A DNA stretch of 27,221 nt from Liolophura sinensis (taxonomy: Eukaryota > Mollusca > Polyplacophora > Chitonida > Chitonidae): positions 1-27,221 of the forward strand of contig NW_027018432.1 of NCBI RefSeq assembly GCF_032854445.1. Reading direction: 5' to 3'. Positions 10,040 to 21,403 of the stretch are shown here, piece by piece (position 1 is the stretch's first letter; each line of letters begins with the position of its first letter). Position numbers and translations under genes: made by a program. Below the pieces are notes generated by a model, which worked only from the letters and a program-made list of their open reading frames with translations, made no database searches and was not told where the DNA came from.

Positions 10040-10805
10040 AAAATACGTCGGATTAGCCTCTTACCAGCAGCACTGGAACAGTTTTTCCACTTTTGCATTT
10101 TTACCTGGTCTTTTTGTTAATTGAAATCGGCTACACTGTACTCTGTACAATCGCGACTGGTCATTACTATATTCAACTTTTGACTATAAGTTATGTGCCC
10201 TTCGGTAGCCCAGAAGACGTCAAATCTTTCGGCCAAGCCCATTTAACTCACCCAGCAATTGTCTTACTTCTAAGTCCAAGACAATCTCAATGTCTTTATC
10301 TACGTGTAGAAAAACCAGACCATTTGTACATAAAAAACACAAGGTACTTGATACAGTCTGCTGTAAAAAGTACAACTGAACACTGACCCACTTCAGTAAG
10401 GTGCCAAAAGATCCGGAATTGAGCCAGGCATCGGCAGCTGTTGAAAAATTGCAAATTTCCCTGGTTTCCATGGAGTAAGAGCCTTTGCTGGGCACGTGAT
10501 TATGACATATATGATCATTCAATTGTCACTACAGCCAAAAGTATTGGTTGGAGAGCAACGCGGTTTGCACCATACGATTTCTCGTCACAAAATACGTCGG
10601 ATTAGCCTCTTACCAGCAGCACTGGATCAGTTTTCGCACTTTTGCATTTTTGCCTGGTCTTTTTGTTAATTGAAATCGGCTACACTGTACTCTGTACAAT
10701 CGCGACTGGTCATTACTATATTCAACTTTTGACTATAAGTTATGTGCCTTTCGGTAGCCCAGAAGACCTGAAATCTTTGGGCCAAGCCCATTTAACTCAC
10801 CCAGC
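10040..10805 (+). repeat. Higher-order block, right copy (units 19b-20)
   Basis: This is the twin of 6750-7515. It keeps GATCCGG, GAGCCTTTGC, CATACGATTT and GGATCAGTTTTCGC, and adds ATATATGATC near 10507. It ends where GCCTTTCGG and the downstream GCCTTACTTC allele replace the unit 14 alleles. Confidence 0.82.
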
Positions 10806-12634
10806 AATTGCCTTACTTCTAAGTGCAAGACAATCTCAATGTCTTTATCTACGTGTAGAAAAACCACACCATTTGTACGTGAGAAACACAAGGTACTTGA
10901 TACAGTCTGCTGTAAAAAGTACAACTGAACACTGACCCACTTCAGTAAGGTGCCAAAAGATGCGGAATTGAGCCAGGCATCGGCAGCTGTTGAAAAATTG
11001 CAAATATCCCTGGTTTCCATGAAGTAAGAGCCGTTGATGGGCACGTGATTATGACATAAATGATCATTGAATTGTCGCTACATCCAAAAGTATTGGTCGG
11101 AGAGCAACGCGGTTTGCACCATTCGATTTCTCGTCACAAAATACGTCGGATTAGCCTCTTACCAGCAGCACTGAAACACTTTTTCCACTTTTGCATTTTT
11201 GCCTGGTCTTTTTGTTAATTGAAATCGGCTACACTGTACTCTGTACAATCGCGACTGGTCATTACTATATTCAACTTTTGACTATAAGTTATGTGCCCTT
11301 CGGTAGCCCAGAAGACGTCAAATCTTTCGGCTAAGCCCATTTAACTCACCCAGCAATTGTCTTACTTCTAAGTCCAAGACAATCTCAATGTCTTTATCTA
11401 CGTGTAGAAAAACCACACCATTTGTACGTGAAAAACACAAGGTACTTGATACAGTCTGCTGTAAAAAGTACAACTGAACACTGACCCACTTCAGTAAGGT
11501 GCCAAAAGATGCGGAATTGAGCCAGGCATCGGCAGATGTTGAAAAATTGCAAATTTCCCTGGTTTCCATGGAGTAAGAGCCCTTGTTGGGCACGTGATTA
11601 TGACATAAATGATCATTCAATTGTCACTACAGTCAAAAGTATTGGTCGGAGAGCAACGCGGTTTGCACCATTCGATTTCTCGTCACAAAATACGTCGGAT
11701 TAGCCTCTTACCAGCAGCACTGGAACAGATTTTCCACTTTTGCATTTTTACCTGGTCTTTTTGTTAATTGAAATCGGCTACACTGTACTCTGTACAATCG
11801 CGACTGGTCATTACTATATTCAACTTTTGACTATAAGTTATGTGCCCTTCGGTAACCCAGAAGACGTCAAATCTTTGGGCTAAGCCCATTTAACTCACCC
11901 AGCAATTGTCTTACTTCTAAGTGCAAGACAATCTCAATGTCTTTATCTACGTGTAGAAAAACCACACCATTTCTACATAAAAAACACAAGGTACTTGATG
12001 CAGTCTGCTGTAAAAAGTACAACTGACCACAGACCCACATTTATAAGGTGCCAAAAGATGCGGAATTGGGCTAGGCATCGGCAGCTGTTGAAAAATTGCA
12101 AATTTTCCTGGTTTCCATGGAGTAAGAGCCGTTGCTGTGCACGTGATTATGACATAAATGATCATTCAATTGTCGCTACGGGCAAAAGTATTGGTCGGAG
12201 AGCAACGCGGTTTGCACCATTCGATTTGTCGTCACAAAATACGTCGGATTAGCATCTTCCCAGCAGCACTGGAACAATTTTTCCAATTTTGCGTTTTTGC
12301 CTGGTCTTTTTGTTAATTGAAATCGGCTACACTGTACTCTGTACAATCGCGACTGGTCATTACTATATTCAACTTTTGACTATAAGTTATGTGCCCTTCG
12401 GTAGCCCAGAAGACGTCAAATCTTTGGGCTAAGCCAATTTAACTCACCCAGCAATTGCCTCACTTCTAAGTGCAAGACAATCTCAATGTCTTTATCTACG
12501 TGTAGAAAAACCACACCATTTGTACGTGAAAAACACAAGGTACTTGATACAGTCTGCTGTAAAAAGTACAACTGAACACTGACCCACGTAAGGTGCCAAA
12601 AGATGCGGAATTGAGCCAGGCATCGGCAGCTGTT
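10600..12634 (+). repeat. 11-unit higher-order block, left copy, twin of 16636-18670
   Basis: Late unit 20 to early unit 24 match 16636-18670 at a constant offset of 6036 bp (11 units). Shared private markers are GGATCAGTTTTCGCA, GTGCCTTTCGG, CCATGAAGTAAG with CGTTGATGGG, ATTGAATTGTCGCTACATCC, GGCAGATGTTG, CATTTCTACATAA, TTGATGCAGTC, GCTACGGGC and GCATCTTCCCAG. This is the clearest of the duplicated blocks because so many variants are unique to the pair. Confidence 0.93.
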
Positions 12635-13173
12635 GGAAAATTGCAAATATCCCTGGTTTCCATGGAGTAAGAGCCGTTGCTGGGCATGTGATTATGACAT
12701 AAATGATCATTCAATTGTCACTACAGCCAAAAGTATTGGTTGGAGAGCAACGCGGTTTGCACCATTCAATTTCTCGTCACAAAATACGTCGGATTAGCCT
12801 CTTACCAGCAGCACTGGAACAGTTTTTCCACTTTTGCATTTTTACCTGGTCTTTTTGTTAATTGAAATCGGTAACACTGTACTCTGTACAATCGCGACTG
12901 GTCATTACTATATTCAACTTTTGACTATAAGTTATGTGCCCTTCGGTAGCCCAGAAGACCTGAAATCTTTGGGCCAAGCCCATTTAACTCACCCAGCAAT
13001 TGTCTTACTTCTCAGTCCAAGACAATCTCAATGTCTTTATCTACGTGTAGAAAAACCAGACCATTTGTACATAAAAAACACAAGGTACTTGATACAGTCT
13101 GCTGTAAAAAGTACAACTAAACACTGACCCACATTTATAAGGTGCCAAAAGATGCGGAATTGGGCCAGGTATC

Positions 13174-13900
13174 GGCAGCTGTTGAAAAATTGCCAATTTC
13201 CCTGGTTTCCATGGAGTAAGAGCCGTTGCTGTGCATGTGATTATGACATAAATCATCATTCAATTGTCACTAAAGCCAAAAGTATTGGTCGGAGAGCAAC
13301 GCGGTTTGCACCATTCGATTTGTCGTCACAAAATACGTCGGATTAGTCTCTTACCAGCAGCACTGGAACAATTTTTTTCAATTTTGCGTTTTTGCCTGGT
13401 CTTTTTGTTAATTGAAATCGGCTACACTGTACTCTGTACAATCGCGACTGGTCATTACTATATTCAACTTTTGACTATAAGTTATGTGCCCTTCGGTAGC
13501 CCAGAAGACCTGAAATCTTTGGGCTCAGCCCATTTAACTCACCTAGCAATTGCCTTACTTCTAAGTGCAAGACAATCTCAATGTCTTTATCTACGTGTAG
13601 AAAAACCACACCATTTGTACGTGAGAAACACAAGGTACTTGATACAGTCTGCTGTCAAAAGCACAACTGAACACTGACCCACTTCAGTAAGGTGCCAAAA
13701 GATGCGGAATTGAGCCAGGCATCGGCAGCTGTTGAAAAATTGCAAATATCCCTGGTTTCCATGGAGTAAGAGCCGTTGCTGGGCACGTGATTATGACATA
13801 AATGATCATTCAATTGTCACTACAGCCAAAAGTATTGGTCGGAGAGCAACGCGGTTTGCACCATTCAATTTCTCGTCACAAAATACGTCGGATTAGCCTC
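13174..13900 (+). repeat. Higher-order block, right copy (units 25-26a)
   Basis: This is the twin of 6044-6770. Local differences include ACTAAAGCC near 13270, CACCTAGC near 13551 and CTGTCAAAAGC near 13652. Unit 25 is 550 bp like unit 12, because of the longer T-run. Confidence 0.8.
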
Positions 13901-15121
13901 TTACGAGCAGCACTGGAACAGTTTTTCCACTTTTGCATTTTTACCTGGTCTTTTTGTTAATTGAAATCGGCTACACTGTACTCTGTACAATCGCGACTGG
14001 TCATTACTATATTCAACTTTTGACTATAAGTTATGTGCCCTTCGGTAGCCCAGAAGACGTGAAATCTTTGGGCCAAGCCCATTTAGCTCACCCAGCAATT
14101 GCCTTACTTCTAAGTCCAAGACAATCTCAATGTCTTTATCTACGTGTAGAAAAACCACACCATTTGTACATAAAAAACACAAGGTACTTGATACAGTCTG
14201 CTGTAAAAAGTACAACTAAACACTGACCCACATTTATAAGGTGTCAAAAGATGCGGAATTGGGCCAGGCATCGGCAGCTGTTAAAAAGTTGCAAATATCC
14301 CTGGTTTCCATGGAGTAAGAGCCGTTGCTGGGCACGTGATTATGACATCAATGATCATTCAATTGTCGCTACAGCCAAAAGTATTGGTCGGAGAGCAACG
14401 CGGTTTGCACCATTCGATTTCTCGTCACAAAATACGTCGGATTAGCCTCTTACCAGCAGCACTGAAACAATTTTTCCACTTTTGCATTTTTGCGTGGTCT
14501 TTTTGTTAATTGAAATCGGCTACACTGTACTCTGTACAATCGCGACTGGTCATTACTATATTCAACTTTTGACTATAAGTTATGTGCCCTTCGGTAGCCC
14601 AGAAGACGTCAAATCTTTCGGCTAAGCCCATTTAACTCACCCAGCAATTGTCTTACTTCTAAGTCCAAGACAATCTCAATGTCTTTATCTACGTGTAGAA
14701 AAACCACACCATTTGTACATAAAAAACACAAGGTACTTGATACAGTCTGCTGTAAAAAGTACAACTGACCACAGACCCACATTTATAAGGTGCCAAAAGA
14801 TGCGGAATTGGGCCAGGTATCGGCAGCTGTTGAAAAATTGCCAATTTCCCTGGTTTCCATGGAGTAAGAGCCGTTGCTGTGCACGTGATTATGACATAAA
14901 TCATCATTCAATTGTCACTACAGCCAAAAGTATTGGTCGGAGAGCAACGCGGTTTGCACCATTCGATTTGTCGTCACAAAATACGTCGGATTAGCCTCTT
15001 ACCAGCAGCACTGGAACAATTTTTCCACTTTTGCATTTTTGCCTGGTCTTTTTGTTAATTGAAATCGGCTACACTGTACTCTGTACAATCGCGACTGGTC
15101 ATTACTATATTCAACTTTTGA

Positions 15122-16219
15122 CTATAAGTTATGTGCCCTTCGGTAGCCCAGAAGACCTGAAATCTTTGGGCTAAGCCCATTTAACTCACCCAGCAATTGC
15201 CTTACTTCTAAGTGCAAGACAATCTCAATGTCTTTATCTACGTGTAGAAAAACCATACCATTTGTACGTGAGAAACACAAGGTACTTGATACAGTCTGCT
15301 GTAAAAAGTACAACTGAACACTGACCCACTTCAGTAAGGTGCCAAAAGATGCGGAATTGAGCCAGGCATCGGCAGCTGTTGAAAAATTGCAAATATCCCT
15401 GGTTTCCATGGAGTAAGAGCCGTTGCTGGGCACGTGATTATGACATAAATGATCATTCAATTGTCACTACAGCCAAAAGTATTGGTCGGAGAGCAACGCG
15501 GTTTGCACCACTCAATTTCTCGTCACAAAATACGTCGGATTAGCCTCTTACCAGCAGCACTGGAACAGTTTTTCCACTTTTGCATTTTTACCTGGTCTTT
15601 TTGTTAATTGAAATCGGCTACACTGTACTCTGTACAATCGCGACTGGTCATTACTATATTCAACTTTTGACTATAAGTTATGTGCCCTTCGGTAGCCCAG
15701 AAGACCTGAAATCTTTGGGCTAAGCCCATTTAACTCACCCAGCAATTGCCTTACTTCTAAGTGCAAGACAATCTCAATGTCTTTATCTACGTGTAGAAAA
15801 ACCACACCATTTGTACGTGAGAAACACAAGGTACTTGATACAGTCTGCTGTAAAAAGTACAACTGAACACTGACCCACTTCAGTAAGGTGCCAAAAGATG
15901 CGGAATTGAGCCAGGCATCGGCAGCTGTTGAAAAATTGCAAATATCCCTGGTTTCCATGGAGTAAGAGCCGTTGCTGGGCACGTGATTATGACATAAATG
16001 ATCATTCAATTGTCACTACAGCCAAAAGTATTGGTCGGAGAGCAAAGCGGTTTGCACCACTCAATTTCTCGTCACAAAATACGTCGGATTAGCCTCTTAC
16101 CAGCAGCACTGGAACAGTTTTTCCACTTTTGCATTTTTGCCTGGTCTTTTTGTTAATTGAAATCGACTACACTGTACTCTGTACAATCGCGACTGGTCAT
16201 TACTATATTCAACTTTTGA
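15122..16219 (+). repeat. Two adjacent near-identical monomers
   Basis: The monomers read as 15122-15670 and 15671-16219 are almost identical, including CACTCAATTT, CAAATATCCC and GACCTGAAATC. The few differences include CATACC against CACACC, AAAGCGG near 16044 and TTTTTGCC against TTTTTACC. Most neighbouring monomers belong to different sub-types, so this looks like a recent single-unit tandem duplication by unequal exchange. Confidence 0.8.
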
Positions 16220-16635
16220 CTATAAGTTATGTGCCCTTCGGTAGCCCAGAAGACCTGAAATCTTTGGGCTAAGCCCATTTAACTCACCCAGCAAATGTCT
16301 TACTTCTAAGTGCAAGACATTCTCAATGTCTTTATCTACGTGTAGAAAAACCATACCATTTGTACATAAAAAACACAAGGTACTTGATACAGTCTGCTGT
16401 AAAAAGTACAACTGACCACAGACCCACATTTGTAAGGTGCCAAAAGATGCGGAATTGGGCTAGGCATCGGCAGCTGTTGAAAAATTGCAAATTTCCCTGG
16501 TTTCCATGGAGTAAGAGCCGTTGCTGTGCACGTGATTATGACATAAATGATCATTCAATTGTCGCTACAGGCAAAAGTATTGGTCAGAGAGCAACGCGGT
16601 TTGCACCATTCGATTTCTCGTCACAAAATACGTCG

Positions 16636-18670
16636 GATTAGCCTCTTACCAGCAGCACTGGATCAGTTTTCGCATATTTGCATTTTTGCCTGGTCTTTTT
16701 GTTAATTGAAATCGGCTACACTGTACTCTGTACAATCGCGACTGGTCATTACTATATTCAACTTTTGACTATAAGTTATGTGCCTTTCGGTAGCCCAGAA
16801 GACCTGAAATCTTTGGGCCAAGCCCATTTAACTCACCCAGCAATTGCCTTACTTCTAAGTGCAAGACAATCTCAATGTCTTTATCTACGTGTAGAAAAAC
16901 CACACCATTTGTACGTGAGAAACACAAGGTACTTGATACAGTCTGCTGTAAAAAGTACAACTGAACACTGACCCACTTCAGTAAGGTGCCAAAAGATGCG
17001 GAATTGAGCCAGGCATCGGCAGCTGTTGAAAAATTGCAAATATCCCTGGTTTCCATGAAGTAAGAGCCGTTGATGGGCACGTGATTATGACATAAATGAT
17101 CATTGAATTGTCGCTACATCCAAAAGTATTGGTCGGAGAGCAACGCGGTTTGCACCATTCGATTTCTCGTCACAAAATACGTCGGATTAGCCTCTTACCA
17201 GCAGCACTGAAACACTTTTTCCACTTTTGCATTTTTGCCTGGTCTTTTTGTTAATTGAAATCGGCTACACTGTACTCTGTACAATCGCGACTGGTCATTA
17301 CTATATTCAACTTTTGACTATAAGTTATGTGCCCTTCGGTAGCCCAGAAGACGTCAAATCTTTCGGCTAAGCCCATTTAACTCACCCAGCAATTGTCTTA
17401 CTTCTAAGTCCAAGACAATCTCAATGTCTTTATCTACGTGTAGAAAAACCACACCATTTGTACGTGAAAAACACAAGGTACTTGATACAGTCTGCTGTAA
17501 AAAGTACAACTGAACACTGACTCACTTCAGTAAGGTGCCAAAAGATGCGGAATTGAGCCAGGCATCGGCAGATGTTGAAAAATTGCAAATTTCCCTGGTT
17601 TCCATGGAGTAAAAGCCCTTGTTGGGCACGTGATTATGACATAAATGATCATTCAATTGTCACTACAGCCAAAAGTATTGGTCGGAGAGCAACGCGGTTT
17701 GCACCATTCGATTTCTCGTCACAAAATACGTCGGATTAGCCTCTTACCAGCAGCACTGGAACAGATTTTCCACTTTTGCATTTTTACCTGGTCTTTTTGT
17801 TAATTGAAATCGGCTACACTGTACTCTGTACAATCGCGACTGGTCATTACTATATTCAACTTTTGACTATCAGTTATGTGCCCTTCGGTAACCCAGAAGA
17901 CGTCAAATCTTTGGGCTAAGCCCATTTAACTCACCCAGCAATTGTCTTACTTCTAAGTGCAACACAATCTCAATGTCTTTATCTACGTGTAGAAAAACCA
18001 CACCATTTCTACATAAAAAACACAAGGTACTTGATGCAGTCTGCTGTAAAAAGTACAACTGACCACAGACCCACATTTATAAGGTGCCAAAAGATGCGGA
18101 ATTGGGCTAGGCATCGGCAGCTGTTGAAAAATTGCAAATTTTCCTGGTTTCCATGGAGTAAGAGCCGTTGCTGTGCACGTGATTATGACATAAATGATCA
18201 TTCAATTGTCGCTACGGGCAAAAGTATTGGTCGGAGAGCAACGCGGTTTGCACCATTCGATTTGTCGTCACAAAATACGTCGGATTAGCATCTTCCCAGC
18301 AGCACTGGAACAATTTTTCCAATTTTGCGTTTTTGCCTGGTCTTTTTGTTAATTGAAATCGGCTACACTGTACTCTGTACAATCGCGACTGGTCATTACT
18401 ATATTCAACTTTTGACTATAAGTTATGTGCCCTTCGGTAGCCCAGAAGACGTCAAATCTTTGGGCTAAGCCAATTTAACTCACCCAGCAATTGCCTCACT
18501 TCTAAGTGCAAGAGAATCTCAATGTCTTTATCTACGTGTAGAAAAACCACACCATTTGTACGTGAAAAACACAAGGTACTTGATACAGTCTGCTGTAAAA
18601 AGTACAACTGAACACTGACCCACGTAAGGTGCCAAAAGATGCGGAATTGAGCCAGGCATCGGCAGCTGTT
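16636..18670 (+). repeat. 11-unit higher-order block, right copy (units 31b-35 start)
   Basis: This is the twin of 10600-12634. It differs by few substitutions, for example CATATTTG near 16674, ACTGACTCAC near 17519, GTAAAAGCCC near 17610, ACTATCAGTT near 17871, CAACACAATC near 17963 and GAGAATCTC near 18513. The match stops about 10 bp into unit 35, where CCAATTTCCC replaces CAAATATCCC. Confidence 0.93.
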
Positions 18671-18829
18671 GAAAAATTGCCAATTTCCCTGGTTTCCATG
18701 GAGTAAGAGCCGTTGCTGTGCACGTGATTATGACATAAATCATCATTCAATTGTCACTACAGCCAAAAGTATTGGTCGGAGAGCAACGCGGTTTGCACCA
18801 TTCGATTTGTCGTCACAAAATACGTCGGA

Positions 18830-21183
18830 TTAGCCTCTTACCAGCAGCACTGGAACAGTTTTGCCACTTTTGCATTTTTACCTGGTCTTTTTGTTAATTG
18901 AAATCGGCTACACTGTACTCTGTACAATCGCGACTGGTCATTACTATATTCAACTTTTGACTATAAGTTATGTGCCCTTCGGTAGCCCAGAAGACGTCAA
19001 ATCTTTGGGCTCAGCCCATTTAACTCACCCAGCAATTGTCTTACTTCTCAGTCCAAGACAATCTCAATGTCTTTATCTACGTGTAGAAAAACCAGACCAT
19101 TTGTACATAAAAAACACAAGGTACTTGATACAGTCTGCTGTAAAAAGTACAACTAAACACTGACCCACATTTATAAGGTGCCAAAAGATGCGGAATTGGG
19201 CCAGGTATCGGCAGCTGTTGAAAAATTGCCAATTTCCCTGATTTCCATGGAGTAAGAGCCGTTGCTGTGCACGTGATTATGACATAAATGATCATTCAAT
19301 TGTCGCTACAGCCGAAAGTATTGGTCGGAGAGCAACGCGGTTTGCACCATTCGATTTCTCGTCACAAAATACGTCGGATTAGCCTCTTACCAGCAGCACT
19401 GGGACAGTTTTTGCACTTTTGCATTTTTGCCTGGTCTTTTTGTTAATTGAAATCGGCTACACTGTACTCTGTACAATCGCGACTGGTCATTACTATATTC
19501 AACTTTTGACTATAAGTTATGTGCCCTTCGGTAGCCCAGAAGACCTGATATCTTTGGGTAAGCCCATTTAACTCACCCAGCAATTGTCTTACTTTTCAGT
19601 CCAAGACAATCTCAATGTCTTTATCTACGTGTAGAAAAACCAGACCATTTGTACATAAAAACACAAGGTACTTGATACAGTCTGCTGTAAAAAGTACAAC
19701 TGACCACAGACCCACATTTATAAGGTGCCAAAAGATGCGGAATTGGGCCAGGTATCGGCAGCTGTTGAAAAATTGCCAATTTCCCTGGTTTCCATGGAGT
19801 AAGAGCCGTTGCTGTGCACGTGATTATGACATAAATGATCATTCAATTGTCGCTACAGGCAAAAGTATTGGTCGGAGAGCAACGCGGTTTGCACCATTCG
19901 ATTTCTCGTCACAAAATACGTCGGATTAGCCTCTTACCAGCAGCACTGGAACAGTTTTTCCACTTTTGCATTTTTGCCTGGTCTTTTTGTTAATTGAAAT
20001 CGGCTACACTGTACTCTGTACAATCGCGACTGGTCATTACTATATTCAACTTTTGACTATAAGTTATGTGCCCTTCGGTAGCCCAGAAGACGTCAACTCT
20101 TTCGGCTAAGCCCATTTAACTCACCCAGCAATTGTCTTACTTCTAAGTGCAAGACAATCTCAATGTCTTTATCTACGTCTAGAAAAACCACACCATTTGT
20201 ACGTGAAAAACACAAGGTACTTGATACAGTCTGCTGTAAAAAGTACAACTGAACACTGACCCACTTCAGTAAGGTGCCAAAAGATGCGGAATTGGGCCAG
20301 GTATCGGCAGGTGTTGAAAAATTGCAAATTTCCCTGGTTTCCATGGAGTAAGAGCCGTTGCTGGGCACGTGATTATGACATAAATGATCAATCAAATGTC
20401 GCTACAGGCAAAAGTATTGGTCGGAGAGCAACGCGGTTTGCACCATTCGATTTCTCGTCACAAAATACGTCGGATTAGCCTCTTACCAGCAGCACTGGAA
20501 CAGTTTTTCCACTTTTGCATTTTTGCCTGGTCTTTTTGTTAATTGAAATCGGCTACACTGTACTCCGTACAATCGCGACTGGTCATTACTATATTCAACT
20601 TTTGACTATAAGTTATGAGCCCTTCGGTAGCTCAGAAGACCTGAAATCTTTAGACCAAGCCCATTTAACTCACCCAGCAATTGTCTTACTTCTAAGTCCA
20701 ATACAATCTCAATGTCTTTATCTACGTGTAGAAAAACCACACCATTTGTACGTGAAAAACACAAGGTACTTGATACAGTCTGCTGTAAAAAGTACAACTA
20801 AACACTGACCCACATTTATAAGGTGCCAAAAGATGCGGAAATGGGCCAGATATCGGCAGCTGTTGAAAAATTGCCAATTTCCCTGGTTTCCATGGAGTAA
20901 GAGCCGTTGCTGGGCACGTGATTATGACATAAATGATCAATCAAATGTCGCTACAGGCAAAAGTATTGGTCGGAGAGCAACGCGGTTTGCACCATTCGAT
21001 TTCTCGTCACAAAATACGTCGGATTAGCCTCTTACCAGCAGCACTGGAACAGTTTTCGCACTTTTGAATTTTTGCCTGGTCTTTTTGTTAATTGAAATCG
21101 GCTACACTGTACTCTGTACAATCGCGACTGGTCATTACTATATTCAACTTTTGACTATAAGTTATGTGCCCTTCGGTAGCCCA
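18830..21183 (+). repeat. 11-unit higher-order block, left copy, twin of 24870-27221
   Basis: Units 35b-39 match the last 2.35 kb of the window at an offset of 6038-6039 bp (11 units). Shared private markers are GTTTTGCCAC, CCCTGATTTCC, GCCGAAAGTATT, CTGATATCTTTGGGTAAG (with a one-base deletion), ACTTTTCAGTCC, GGCAGGTGTTG, ACGTCTAGAAA, TCCGTACAATC, TATGAGCCC, GGTAGCTCAG, TTTAGACCAAG and CCAATACAATC. The step equals that of the 10600/16636 pair. Confidence 0.93.
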
Positions 21184-21403
21184 GAAGACGTCAAATCTTT
21201 GGGCTAAGCCCATTTAACTCACCCAGCAATTGTCTTATTTCTAAGTGCAAGACAATCTCAATGTCTTTATCTACGTGTAGAAAAACCACACCATTTGTAC
21301 GTGAAAAACACAAGGTACTTGATACAGTCTGCTGTAAAAAGTACAATTTAACACTGACCCACTTCAGTAAGGTGCCAAAAGATGCGGAATTGAGCCAGGC
21401 ATC

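Larger units (their letters stand above)
7850..10060 (+). repeat. Higher-order block, right copy (units 15b-19a)
   Basis: This is the twin of 3460-5670 at offset 4390 bp. Differences are sparse substitutions, for example AACCGTTG near 8288 against GAGCCGTTG, and ATTAATATATTTAAC near 9070 against the usual ATTACTATATTCAAC. There are no length differences, so the two copies stayed in register after duplication. Confidence 0.85.
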
